From positions 1,302,001-1,366,000 of the forward strand of contig NC_092794.1 of the NCBI RefSeq assembly GCF_918797505.1: a stretch of 64,000 nt of DNA, written 5' to 3'. Of the stretch, positions 33,228-44,125 are shown in pieces. The DNA comes from Bemisia tabaci (taxonomy: Eukaryota > Arthropoda > Insecta > Hemiptera > Aleyrodidae). The notes beneath the pieces are model-generated. The model did no database searches. It saw nothing but the letters and a program-made list of their open reading frames with translations, and was not told the DNA's origin. The first letter of the stretch is position 1; the number at the start of each line of letters is the position of its first letter. Position numbers and translations under genes: made by a program.

Positions 33228-35036
33228 TGTTCGTCAAGAAGATTTCTTCTCCTATCCAGCATCAATCAAATGTTTTCTCTCTGTTCCACTTTGAAAGAGT
33301 GGGAGGTTGACTAAGGGATAAGAATAGAAGTATGTGTTTGAGTTGGAGTAGAAGAGATTCTTTTTTAAGACTGGCGATTTTTCAGAGTAAATCAATTTCA
33401 TGCAAAAAGCGGAATCAATTGTAAAATTTGATTTAAGAAATCAGGTGCGAAAAATATCGATTTCTTTTAAGTCAATTTCTCTCGGTATATCCTCCAGTTT
33501 TCACTTTCTGGCCTATTTATTTTCTCTCTCTTTTCTTTTCTTTTTTAAAATTATTATTAACACATTACTTAACAAATATACCCAGAATACGGAGGCGATT
33601 TTACTTTTCAATTTCATTTCGGCTCTAAATATCGATTCAGTTTCTATTCGACCTCAAAAAAATCAGATGTAAAATTGCCACCCTTCACCAATTTGAGCAG
33701 TGCGGAGCAGTATAAAGCACTGCAATTCTAAAATGTGCCTTGGTATTAGTCTACTGGTTACTGGTCTACTGAAAACTCCTGATTCAATTTTTGACAACAC
33801 AAGGTTCCTCAAATCTTATGGAACTAAAAGACTACTCTCACACTTTGTCCTTTATTGATCTATATATGATGATAAGGCTCTCTGAAGCCTACTATCCAGA
33901 GAAATCTTTTGGAGCATTTCTGCGTGATTTCACTTTTTCTCTTTTATTTTTTCCCTAGATAGTCTTTTTTAATGAGTAGTTTGAATATTATAGAAACCCC
34001 TTAAATGATTTCACATGGTGTGAAAGAATCCTGCACATCCGTAGGGGGTTATTGGCTCTTAAAACATTTTGACGAAACTAATGAAACTAAAGTAGGTTAT
34101 GTTGTACTTCATCACCTGGCTAAAACCCTAAAATTAGGTAATTCACTCGGATTAGAGTTGAGATATTCGGGGTTGAATACACGCATTAAATCGGGAGTGG
34201 AGAGACGAAGTGAGAAACGGCGCTCCGCCCCATTTCGTTGGGGGGGGGGGGGGGGGGGAGCTCGCCCTCCAGACTGCGGTTTGCGCGCTTTTTTAAGGGC
34301 TATTCCTGTCAAATCGGGTCTCAACTGCTAGTTGACGAACTACCAGGTAAAGGTAACTTCCAGTTCTACCTGAAGGAGAGTCTTGTCACTGATTTTCAAC
34401 CTCTAGTTACTGAACAAAGACTACTTGCCAAATAGTGCATTAACATGATTTGTTCCCTCATATCCTACATCAGGTTGTATCTAATGTCTGGGAACCCTTG
34501 CCGAAAATTCAATTAGCAGTTGAAAGAGACGACAGAACAACCCTTGCAAAGAGGAGGGTGCGGGTGGCGCGGTCCACAACCCGAGCCCAGGTAGTTAATA
34601 AATCAGGCTCTTCGTGAACTAGTGAAACGCGAAGAACCGGAACGAATGTTTTGTCTGAAGTCCTAGTTGAAACCTAACAGGCAGAAAAAGCACCAGTTGA
34701 AAATCAGCCCGTTAACAGCCTCTCAACCAGTAGTTGTAAACTGACTGCGTCAGATCCATACTTAAAAGTCAAGGAAAAATATTGGAAAGTCAGGGAATGG
34801 AAAGAAATAATCTGGCTGGCAACCCTGCATACTGTGCGACTGGGCAGTTATCCAAAATATGTTTGCCCAGATTTCACCGTGCGACGAACAGTTTGGGGTC
34901 ACTCTATGCCAACGTATGCTACTTTGAAAAAGTGATCTCAGAATTTGAAGAACTCCCGCAGAATTTGTGACTAAGAAGAAGAGCAAGGACCTCGAGGTCT
35001 CGAGCTGGAGCTGAGCAATCATCATCATCATCATCT
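33228..35036. other. Spacer with G19 tract
   Basis: No gene was recognised. A 19-G run at 34240-34258 produces artificial Gly/Pro-rich frames on both strands. Confidence 0.35.
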
Positions 35037-35612
35037 CCATATATAATTCCGTAAGCCCGATTTCTGTTTCGAAATTGCGCCGCGACCGTCGTGCCGATCC
35101 GGGACGTCGGAGGTGCCGGCGAGACCGTCCCGGTCACGCGGGGTCGGGAAAAATACGGGGATCGCGCGTCGGGCCCTGCGCCCCTCGCGCCCTCCGAAAG
35201 ATCGCTTATCCCGTTCGTCCCGCCGGGAGATGCGCGGTTTTTCGTTTTCCCCGTGCTGTTCGTTCTCAGTCAGCTGATGACTCGGCTGCCCGAGGCGTTC
35301 GTCGTCATGGATATTTGTCCTTTATGAAGAATCACCACATATAATTCCGTAAGCCTTTTCTTTGCGTCAAAATTCAGCGCGAACCGTCGGGCCGATCCGT
35401 GCGCGGGTGGTACCGGCTCGACCGTCCCGGTCCCCCGACGGCGGGAAAAATATAGGGATCGGCCGGCGTGCCCGGCCCCCCTCGCCCCCTCGGGAAAAAC
35501 GGTTGTCCCGTCGGGAGATGCGCGGTTTTTCCTTTTTCCCGTCCTGTTTTTCTTCGGTCTGATGACTCGGCTGCCCGGTTCGTTCGTTTCCCTGGAAATG
35601 GCCGTGGATGAT
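35037..35612. repeat. GC-rich tandem duplication, period about 298 bp
   Basis: Two copies (35037-35334 and 35335-about 35612) both begin at ATATAATTCCGTAAGCC. They share CCGACC-type blocks, GACCGTCCCGGTC, CGGGAGATGCGCGGTTTTTC and TGATGACTCGGCTGCCCG. GC and CpG content are far above the surroundings. The 181-codon minus frame across it is likely a composition artefact. It could be satellite-like or tandem 5' monomers of a retroelement. Confidence 0.82.
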
Positions 35613-35666
35613 GGATTTACTGCGGAAGCGTAGTGCACCGTCGACCGTCGTTGTCTCGCAATTTTT

Positions 35667-35882
35667 TTGTCTTCAGACATGGAGAATCCGTGTTCAAAGC
35701 GTGGGCGGCCTGCGAGGCGTGGGCATGTTTTTTGCAACCCCTCCTTGCGGCGCATCGAACGGCGTGGCGAAATGAAACTGGTGCGTGACTTACCGTATTC
35801 GTTTCGACGGAGCATTTACGATGTTAATGAAAGAGATTCTTACAAATTTAATATATTGAGATATATTCGTACTGAAGCTTAA
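35667..35882 (+). other. Unassigned short open frame after an acceptor-like site
   Basis: A pyrimidine-rich CAATTTTTTTGTCTTCAG ends at 35677 and is followed by ATGGAGAATCC. The frame gives about 67 residues, basic at the start (CSKRGRPARRG), with LVRDLPYSFRRSIYDVN later. No family was recognised. It may be a gene or retroelement ORF start, or chance. Confidence 0.2.
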
Positions 35883-35890
35883 TATTGAAG

Positions 35891-36643
35891 GGATTAATTA
35901 AGAACGGAAATTTTGAAACACCGCAATGGAGATACGTGGTTTCGCACTTCAGTCGGTGCGATACGGACATCGATCAAGTTTAAACAAATGCATCGGACAT
36001 CGATCAAGTTTAGATCGTTGCAGACTTCCTTAGAAATTTTATTTTTCTTTCGAGAAGCTGGTCAACATAAAACTTAAATTCTCCATGATTTTTCGTATTC
36101 GATAGCAGAAGATTTGGTTCAAAATTTACAATCGTAAATTTGGATTGTTTCTCATGGAAGAGATGGATTAAGAACGGAAATTTTGAAACTCCGCAATGGG
36201 GATACGTGGTTTCGCACTTCATTCGGTGCGAAACGGACATCCATCAAGTTTAAAAAAATGCATCAAGTCCCCGCCACCGCCGACCAACGCGTTCGTCGAT
36301 CGAATCAACTACGGGTAGTATGAGCAGGGGGTCAAAACGCCTTCAATTTTTTGAACGCAATACTGACATCCTTCGAGGTTGTATAGTTGTATCAAGGCGC
36401 CGTAGCAAACGCGTCCCATTGTTTATCGTTACATATGAATACCTATAAGTTGAGAGAGGCCAGTAATAATGCCTTCAATTTTATACATACATATTTTTGG
36501 GCATAATGAGAGACGACGTTTCTCCTTTTGCGATGTTGCAGACTTCCTTAGAAATTTTATTTTTCTTTCGAGAAGCTGGTCAACATTAAACTTAAATTCT
36601 CCATGATTTTTCGTATTCGATAGCAGAAGATTTGGTTCAAAAT
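35891..36643. repeat. Two interleaved direct duplications (units A and B)
   Basis: Unit A, GAACGGAAATTTTGAAAC.CCGCAATGG..., occurs at 35891-35993 and 36165-36263. Unit B, GTTGCAGACTTCCTTAGAAA..., occurs at 36017-36124 and 36535-36643. The order is A-B-A-B with unequal spacers, so an approximately 270-500-bp block was duplicated and partly altered. Decayed relatives appear inside 39747-40003 and near 61150-61300. Confidence 0.75.
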
Positions 36644-37560
36644 TATGAGCTTTGGAAGCAGACAGCGATGCAAAAGCCATACAACTGTTGTATCTCAAAA
36701 TGTTGGTCATGAAAATGGGTTTGGAGAAGAGGTCGCGAAGTTGGTCATAGATTCCAGGCTCGGCAAGTCTGAGAAGACCATTATGACAACATCTGTTAAA
36801 ATGGCCGTTCACCTCCTCTTTTTTGAAATGCAAGGCATCACAATACTGGCACTTTACATTTAAAAGTCCGGAATAGGTAATTTAATTTTTCCAGATTTTA
36901 AATTAAAATTGTTATTATATGATGATAAATTCAAAATTCCAATTTCAATTCCCAAAATTTCAGAGCATGTTATATCTTTTTTCAAAATTTATTGTCAATT
37001 CAAGTCGCTATTCAATTATAATGAATAACTTGAACGTGGTTGTTCTACGATTTCTTACGAGCAGGCCCCTTTCAGTGTTTAGCGGCCGCGTAGCGGCCTC
37101 AGGCCCCTAGTTATATCTATAAGCTCCGATTCTTCCTAAATTTGCGTATCTGGTAACGCATAGTTCCAGTGTTCTAAAGGGCCGATTTTCATAATTTTTG
37201 CGGCTATCGACGGGCAATTGTCTCTAGATGGAGCCCACTGTACTCAGATTTTCAAAATATGACCCAGGTTTTTTTGTATTCCATGGTAAAGTTGCGAATT
37301 TTCCCCTTTAAACAATGTAAATTTATGTTTTTTTTAAGTTCGTTTGAGCGTTCTACCGGGCCGATCTCCGTGATTTTTGCGGTAATCAACAGGTGATAGG
37401 CCCTAAATAAGCCCGCTCTAATCAAATTCTGAAAATAGGACCCAGGTCTTTTACAATCAAGTCATTAAAGTGAGCGAATTTACAGAATGCTCCGCAACCT
37501 GCTGCCGCTGCAGTGGCTGAGAAGCGAGTAGCCTGCGCATCCTTATCAACACGAGATGAG
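36644..37560. other. Spacer, nothing recognised
   Basis: Two related AT-rich sentences, GGGCCGAT.T.C.T.ATTTTTGCGG followed by AGGGACCCAGG-like text (near 37180 and 37360), hint at another decayed tandem repeat. No gene is supported. Confidence 0.3.
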
Positions 37561-37850
37561 CGGTGGCCAAGTCGTCTAAGATCGCTGAAGCGCTCACATG
37601 TTTCAAGATGTGGGTTCGATTCCTGACTTCCTAGTTGCTTAATTATGACCTGATAATCCCCAGCCCAGATAACATCGAACGTTTCAGCAACGTGGAAATC
37701 ACCGTGGACCTCGAAACATTCCGGGAACGTTTACAATTTCTACGTAGTAATCAACATGGAAGAACAGGGGTGCTCCGAAAACGTCTCACTGGCGACGTAA
37801 CAGGAACGTGGAAAGGAACGTTGCTCTGTAAACCTAACCTAAAAAGTTAA
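37561..37850 (+). mobile_element. tRNA-derived SINE
   Basis: The head carries an A-box-like TGGCCAAGTCGT (37565-37576) and a perfect B box GGTTCGATTCC (37614-37624), 37 bp apart. The spacing suits a Ser/Leu-type tRNA ancestor. A unique body follows and ends near TGTAAACCTAACCTAAAAAG (about 37850). The acceptor stem does not pair, so it is not a tRNA gene. Confidence 0.62.
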
Positions 37851-37973
37851 AATCGCTCTTTCGCCGTTTCGCTGTCTACGTTTCCGGGACGTACCTATAC
37901 CAACGTAGTCCAAAATACGTTGTACTAAGAAGAGGAGACCGAGAAATGGCTCTGAGGGGGTGGCCGCGAGAGG

Positions 37974-38019
37974 AGGCGAAGGGGAGGGGGAGGGGGGAGG
38001 GGGAAGGAAAAGAGGATAC
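37974..38019. repeat. Polypurine GGA/GGGGA tract
   Basis: A purine-only run of about 46 bases made of AGGGGGAGGGGG-type units. Such mirror-like tracts can adopt triplex or G-quadruplex structures. Confidence 0.75.
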
Positions 38020-38250
38020 AGGAGAAAATCTGGAGAGCCTCGGCCGAAGACGTCGGAAATTAATTGCATTATTTAAGATGATCCAAGCTTTGATGGTCGA
38101 TTTATCGCGGTCGCCGTAGAAGGAAACTGGTTGCCGCAACTAATGGTCCCTGACGACGAGAGACGGGTAGCACAGGCCAGGAGCGCCCACTAGGTGGCGC
38201 TGCATTTCGCGGCGTAGATTACTCAAAAAGTCTACAGCGCATGCGCAGCC

Positions 38251-38674
38251 CAACGAACTACACCTCTAGAATGGCCGACCAGTGTCAGAGACCCGGAACG
38301 TTTTGAAGTTGATATAGGTTAGGTTTACTTGGGCTCACACAGCAGGCTGCCATCTAAACCCATGTCAGACGCTGCCCACATTTTGCCGAATATTGTTGAA
38401 TAAAGTGATAGCAATGAAAAGATTGCATAATAATCGCACCTCCAAAGGTTTTCTTAATTCAAAAAATAGGGACTTTGAAAGCAAACCTCAAAAAAAATGA
38501 AAGTTTACATAGGTTGAAATTTTCACATGTAATCCTTATGGGCAAGACGCAGCAGAAATGGAGATTGAGGTTAGCTATACTTGGGCTCCCACCCCCCTCC
38601 TGCCTTCAAAAACCGGCCCTTGCGCGTACCGCAGGTTTGCTATCTCGCGGCCATTCTAGAGGTGTAGTTCGTTG
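38251..38674. mobile_element. hAT-like MITE with 8-bp target duplication
   Basis: Ends CAACGAACTACACCTCTAGA and GGCCG pair with the complement ending at 38674. Direct GCGCAGCC octamers flank it (38243-38250 and 38675-38682). CAACG fits the YARNG end of hAT elements. The inside is not coding. Its termini differ from the TAGAGT family at 2909 and 53313, so it is a separate family. Confidence 0.85.
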
Positions 38675-39024
38675 GCGCAGCCCATGTCGGCACCAACCAA
38701 GTTCCTGGAATCAGTCTGATCAGCAAAGGTTGCAACTGTTCGAGAGAGTCCACCATTTGTTATGTTGATATTGCAGTGATTTTCGCAGTTTACGTACGTT
38801 CCGAGTCCGAGCCCTTCGCTGCGCTATCGCAGCTCGCTGCTTCTGCCTCCGATGCCATATTATTCTATGCCGATGCGGTATCTTGTTCCCTCTTACCGTC
38901 GCGGTCATAATTGCTCCTTTGGGGCAAAAATGCCTTTATATTCTATGAAATTTCGCTCACTTGGACCTAATTGGTGATTAGACAATTCTCAATCATGTTT
39001 TAAATGCAGAAAGCCTTTTTTTTT

Positions 39025-39334
39025 GGGGGGGGGGGGGAATTTAAGTAACTCAAAACATTCTAAATACTGTAGAATAAAGACTATAATACCTCAAATAAGT
39101 GGCAGAATTAGGAGTTAAGAGTATGGAGCCGTCCTCCAATGCTCAATAACATTCGAAACAAGTTGAGTAAACGAAATCATGAATAAGAGAGGAAGAAATA
39201 AAACCACAGTTTTTCAAGACGTTTCATCAGATTTCATCCGAAAAATAGAGCAAATAGAGTAAAATTTTAAGAATTTTCTAAGGAGGCTAGGGGGAAGGGA
39301 ATGAGACTATGTTGAACCATCCCCCCCCCCCCCC
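39025..39334. repeat. G13 and C14 homopolymer runs
   Basis: G run at 39025-39037 and C run at 39321-39334, about 285 bp apart and opposite in base. They may be the decayed loop edges of a foldback, but no arms were found around them. Confidence 0.6.
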
Positions 39335-39746
39335 GGACCTATATAAATATAATATACATATAACCTAATTAATTTTTAAATAAAAAAAGATTAAATAAAT
39401 AAAAAAAAAAACCTAATATCGAACAACTGATTAGAAATAACTAGAATATTGGTTTTTCCCTATATGAATAGCTTGCACCAATACCTACCTCCTACCTTCT
39501 TTTCTGTTTTTACCAGACCTAAATCCGACATTCTGTTCTGGAGTAATTCCCACCACCGCAAACGCTGTTTTCCCAAAGTAAAGCCACTTTGGATAGCCAC
39601 TACTAGTGTGGAAAAATGTTTAAAAAACTTACAACTGCCATTTTTTTGTTAAGTTATTATTATGCAAGAATGTGAGAGAAAAATACTAAAGGTTTTTGAG
39701 CTGGTCGAGCAACCAGCTCTGGCTGATTTCTCATGGAATGACCCAT

Positions 39747-40003
39747 TTCGACGGTGTAAGGCGGCAATCACATAACTCGGTTTACGACGTCGCAGACTTC
39801 TTGTCATACTTTATTTTTTAAATGGAAAACTACTGAACGGCAATTCTTTAAAACTGTCATGATTTTTCTTCTCAATTCGAAGAAAATTCTGCAAGAACTT
39901 CAAGAAATAATGTCAATTTGTTCTCTTTTAAAAATTGACGTATAGGCGGAGATTTTCAGACACCGCAAACGAGTTATGTGATTGCCGACTTTCACCGTCG
40001 ATT
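39747..40003. mobile_element. Short MITE-like inverted repeat, about 257 bp
   Basis: CGACGGTGTAAGGCGGCAAT then CACATAACTCG (from 39749) pairs with CGAGTTATGTGATTGCCGAC and TTTCACCGTCG (to 40001). The interior resembles unit B of 36017-36643 (TGCAGACTTC..., TGATTTTTC...ATTCGA), so it may be an ancestor or relative of those repeats. Confidence 0.72.
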
Positions 40004-40026
40004 TCCCCATTAGTGGCTGAATCGAT

Positions 40027-40080
40027 GTTTACTACATAGATATCTATGTAGTAAACGTTTGTTACAATATTGTAACAAAC
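40027..40080. repeat. Two abutting perfect palindromes (30 bp and 24 bp)
   Basis: Bases 40027-40056 read GTTTACTACATAGAT and then its exact complement. Bases 40057-40080 read GTTTGTTACAAT and then its exact complement. Both are spacer-less and share the outer GTTT/AAAC. Such double palindromes can extrude as twin cruciforms. No associated gene or element was identified. Confidence 0.9.
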
Positions 40081-40475
40081 GTTTCGCTTATGTAGTAATA
40101 AAACATTCGGGAACGTTTTAGAATTTTCATTTTGCGTATTTTTCAAACTGGCAATGTTTCGTTTCTGTGACACGAAGTATTAGATTTAATACCTTAATTA
40201 GAGGAACCAACCCTTTGCTCAGCAAAACTTTATACTGTTTTTATGGAAAGCATTATTATAGACCGAGAAGGAGCAGTTAAGAGTGGTGTTCGTGGATCAT
40301 CCTGTTGAAAAACGATTAAATTTTGGTGGCACCTTTTTGAGTCAATTAAGTAAAGTGTTATTCTGTGTTTTAAGGTGGCTGATCTGAAGTCAAAGTTATT
40401 AAATCTTGAAAAACCGTCTTTCAAGTATCTTTCATCCTTATTTTCCTGCATAATCCGACAATATCTTTCCTTATA

Positions 40476-41469
40476 CGAGGGTCATCCAAAAAGTAAGTTC
40501 ACCCCTTTCATATCTCCGAAACTAAAAGGGATAAATCAAATCGGTAAAAAAGGACTTCTTACTTATATCCTCAGCTCTCCATAGGTACCAAGATTTTTAA
40601 ATTTGGACCACTGGTTGCCGAGATATTCGATTTTTACGTGAACAACTCCCGGCCAGTTCCGTCCACCAAACGATGCGCTGCGATTCCCATCACGCTACCT
40701 GAATTGACTGTGTTCCCCACACATCTACGTAGGAATAACCAACTCAAATATTCTAAGATTGGCTTTAAAACAATCTTACCTTATTTTTCGACGTAATTTC
40801 CGTTCCTATAGATGCATTTTTCATAGCGTTTCTGAAGCTTCTTAATGCCGTTCTCAAAGAACACTTTTGGTTGACTCTTGAACCAGCCATTGACTGCTTC
40901 CATCACTGATCGTTCTCGAAGCGCTGGCCACCTAGGTGCTTCTTGAGTTGCGGAAAAATATGATAGTCACTCGGGGCAAAGGCTGGAGAGTATGGAGGAT
41001 GAGGTGACACCTCCCACGCAAATTTGTCCAACAAATTTTGGGTCTCTTTCGCCGTGTGAGGTCTGGCATTATCGTGAAGGAATAGGGGACCACGAGACAA
41101 GAGACCCGGTCGCTTGTTTCTTATTGCCAATCGCAACGAATTCAATATTCCACAATACCGTGGTGCATTGATTGTACACCCTTTCTCCAAATAATGGACG
41201 AGAAGTACTCCTTGAGAGTTCCAGAAGACAAAAGCGACGCGACAGCGCGCGGTGCATCTCATATCAGCGCGTCGTTTAGTGGACGGAACTGGCCGGGAGT
41301 TGTTCACGTAAAAATCGAATATCTCGGCAACGAGTGGTCCAAATTTAAAAATCTTGGTACCTATGGAGAGCTGAGGATATAAGTAAGAAGTCATTTTTTA
41401 CCGATTTGATTTATCCCTTTTAGTTTCGGAGATATGAAAGGGGTGAACTTACTTTTTGGATGACCCTCG
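40476..41469 (-). mobile_element. Internally deleted mariner element
   Basis: The element is bounded by TA dinucleotides (40474-40475 and 41470-41471) and by inverted termini starting CGAGGGTCATCCAAAAAGTA, which extend for roughly 205 bp each. The minus strand encodes the C-terminal half of a mariner transposase. This includes FLHDNARPHTA and, exactly 34 residues after its Asp, the Asp of PYSPAFAPSDYHIF (the DD34D arrangement). The N-terminal DNA-binding part and first catalytic Asp are gone. A one-base frameshift follows ENDQ, and the end (GWFKSQPK...YRNGNYVEK) lies in another frame. It is non-autonomous and inactive. Confidence 0.93.
40903..41394 (-). pseudogene. Truncated mariner transposase ORF
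   Basis: The open frame fuses terminal-repeat sequence (the first ~45 codons) to the C-terminal catalytic region of a mariner transposase. It keeps the second and third catalytic Asp residues, lacks the helix-turn-helix and first Asp, and stops early because of a frameshift. Not functional. Confidence 0.88.
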
Positions 41470-41633
41470 TATAATATTATTTTCTGATGAACTAAAATTA
41501 CATCTTTCTTCTTCACTGAGGATGTCTATAGGTCCAGCAGTGTGATAATGAGTACGCAAATGCTTCACGGTATAGTGGACAGGTGCTTAGAGACACCCAG
41601 TGAACTTAATCACCCCCCAAAAAATTATCGAAT

Positions 41634-42166
41634 GAAACTTGCCTATAAACAGGAACAATGAAGAATGGGTATCATTTTTCATCGAATTCATATGACTGTC
41701 AAACAGTCAGATAATAGCTAATGGACATGATTGCAATAATTACCATGTATCAAAAAATTAACGGAATTATTAACAAGGCACTTCTGAAGAATACAAAAAA
41801 AAAAACGTGAGATGACAATTCCTCAAACGTCCCTTTACCTTTTTAAACGTCATTGCCACTAACAGCGAGTCTACTGGTAATCAAACAAAGTTACATAAAC
41901 AAGAGTCTATATATACTTAAATACTCTTGAATAAAAGATGGAAATAAACTTGTCTATTAATAGGAACAATGAAGAATGGCAATCAGTTTTCATCAAATTC
42001 ATATGACTGTCAAACAATCTAAAAGTAGTTAATGAACAAAATTGTAATACTTATTATGTATCAAAAAGTAACTGAAATATTAGTGAGGCATTTGTGAAGC
42101 ATTAAAGAAAAAATGAGATAGTAATTCCTCAATCATCTCTCAACCTCTTTAAACGTCATTACCGCC
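41634..42166. repeat. Diverged direct duplication, two 226-bp units
   Basis: Units 41634-41859 and 41941-42166 are equal in length and about 307 bp apart. Shared text includes AGGAACAATGAAGAATGG, CATATGACTGTCAAACA, TATGTATCAAAAA and CTTTTTAAACGTCATT.CC. The spacer between them is unrelated. Confidence 0.85.
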
Positions 42167-42478
42167 AGGGTACCGAACCGACCAGGTATAGCTTAAAGAA
42201 AAATGAACAATACGCTAAGTTATCAATACAGACTTTACAAACAAAAACACTGCTTGCTGACTAAAAATAACAGATGAGCAATTAGCAACCTGGAAGGCGG
42301 TGGCAAATACGAAGGCAAAAATGACTGCTGGACCTGTAGACATCCTCAGTGAAGGATTTTTGTTCATCAAAAAATAAAGTTATAAAAGGAAAGATATTGT
42401 CAGGTCATGCAAGAAAATAAGGATGATAGATACTTGAAAGGCGGTTTTTCAAGATTTCATGATTAAGTCATCAGATTA

Positions 42479-43977
42479 CACAGTGGGTTTTAACTAAATC
42501 TAATTAAGAAAATGAAAGTCCCCATATCTGAAAGCGGAAAAGTACAGCGAAACACCTCAGGAAAACATCCCCGCTGAAAAGAAAATCATTCGCTGGGCCG
42601 TTTTTTTTTTGCCCCCCCCCCCCCCCCCCCCAAGCCAAAATGGCGGCTGATATGCGCCGCGGCGGGGTGCAAATGTTACAACTCCCTCTCAATGTCAAGT
42701 GACACATCGATTCCTATGTAATTTTGGTCGTAGAATCCGATTGTGAGGTCAGAAATCTCTCACGACTAAAAGGGATCGCGCAAATTCAAGATGGCGGCCA
42801 AAAATAGGCCCCGGAGTAAAAATTCTCAATTCCAGCTTTTGGTGACGAGTGAGATGTCTTTTTTTATGTTTTTTGGGTCATAGGATCCAAATTTGAGGTC
42901 CAAAATTGCCTTCTGGCCAACAGGGATCCCTCAAATCCAAGATGGCGGCCAAAATGGGTTCCGAAAATCATTTGTTGGGCTGGTTTTTGTTCTTGTTTTT
43001 TTTTTTTTTAATTATCTTTTAAATTTAATCACAGTTTTTTTCTCAAGACATTAACGAAGATTCAACTGTATGAATGCAATCATCATGTAGACATGTTTTA
43101 TCTGAATACGAATAAATCATGTAGTAATAATAGAAGTATTATGTATCAATATAAGAATAAATAATATAACTTGATTTACTGTTTGTAAATAGAAACTTGA
43201 ATTTAGTTTGCTCTATTTAGTTAACGCTAGTTTTTTTGTGAAGCAGGGGACTATAGCTCCTCATAGGCAAAAAGGTCAAACATTATTTGTGAGAATAGAG
43301 TATTTTTGGTGAGGTTGGCGCCGTTATAACAGTGAAATTCTGAGTTTTTATTTAAATAGTTGATAAAAACGTTACAATCAAGGTGCTAAGGGACAAATCT
43401 TACCTTCCGGCCCACAGGGACACAGTTTGGATCCCAGTTTCTGATTATGTGGTCCAAAAATCATGTAAAAAGACACCTCACTCGACTATACGCGTCTTTC
43501 GGAAATAATATGTCAGCCCCAAAATGGAAGCCATTTGAGAGATCCCTGTCGGCCAGAAGGGAATTTTTGACCTCAAATTTGGATGCTATGACCCAAAAAA
43601 CATAAGAAAAGACATCTCGCTCGTCACCAAAAGCTGGAATTGAGAATTTTTACTCCGGGGCCTATTTTTGGCCGCCATCTTGAATTTGAGCGATCCCTTT
43701 TAATCGTGAGGGATTTCTGACCTCATATTCGGATTCTACGACCAAAATTACATAGGAATCGATGTGTCAATTGACATTGTGAGGGAGTTGTAACATTTGC
43801 ACCCCGCGGCGGCGCATATTGGCCATTTTGGCTTGGAGGGGGGGCAAAAAAAAAACGGCCCAGCGAATGATTTTCTTTTCAGCGGGGATGTTTTCCTGAG
43901 GTGTTTCGCTGTACTTTTCCGCTTTCAGATATGGGGACTTTCATTTTCTTAATTAGATTTAGTTAAAACCCACTGTG
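42479..43977. mobile_element. Foldback element, 1.5 kb
   Basis: Ends CACAGTGGGTTTTAACTAAA and complement, with ATTA on each side (42475-42478 and 43978-43981). Arms of about 500 bp (42479-42990 and 43470-43977) surround a unique centre of about 480 bp. The left arm holds a C20 run (42612-42631) that is only about seven bases in the right arm, so homopolymers grow independently. Arms also contain repeated GATGGCGGCCAAA phrases. The insertion split the right copy of the inverted pair described for 40234-44125. Confidence 0.88.
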
Positions 43978-44125
43978 ATTAACCACTTGAAACACAGGAT
44001 AACACTTCACTTTATTAACTCAAAAAGTGATGAAATGTAAAGAGACTGTAAAAATCATATAGGTGCCACCACAATTTAATCGTTTTTCAATAGGATGATC
44101 CATGAACACCACTGCAAGAAATTGT

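Larger units (their letters stand above)
40234..44125. repeat. Inverted pair of related sequences, each split by a different insertion
   Basis: Left copy 40234-40473 plus 41472-about 41560, and right copy 42330-42478 plus 43978-44125, are inverted relatives. For example GTTGAAAAACGATTAAATTT pairs with AAATTTAATCGTTTTTCAAT-type text, and CTTCACTGAGGATGTCTA pairs with TAGACATCCTCAGTGAAG. The left copy is interrupted by the mariner, the right copy by the 42479-43977 foldback. Each copy therefore shows the other's pre-insertion site. Confidence 0.78.

Noticed and set aside
34005..34331. Gly-rich 108-codon frame at the G19 run
   Set aside because: It is extended by a homopolymer; both strands give artificial low-complexity peptides.
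35270..35815. 181-codon minus-strand open frame
   Set aside because: It runs across the GC-rich tandem duplication, where stops are rare by composition, and shows no domain or codon signal.
37561..37632. Functional tRNA gene
   Set aside because: A and B boxes are present, but the acceptor and anticodon stems do not pair; it is better read as the head of a SINE.
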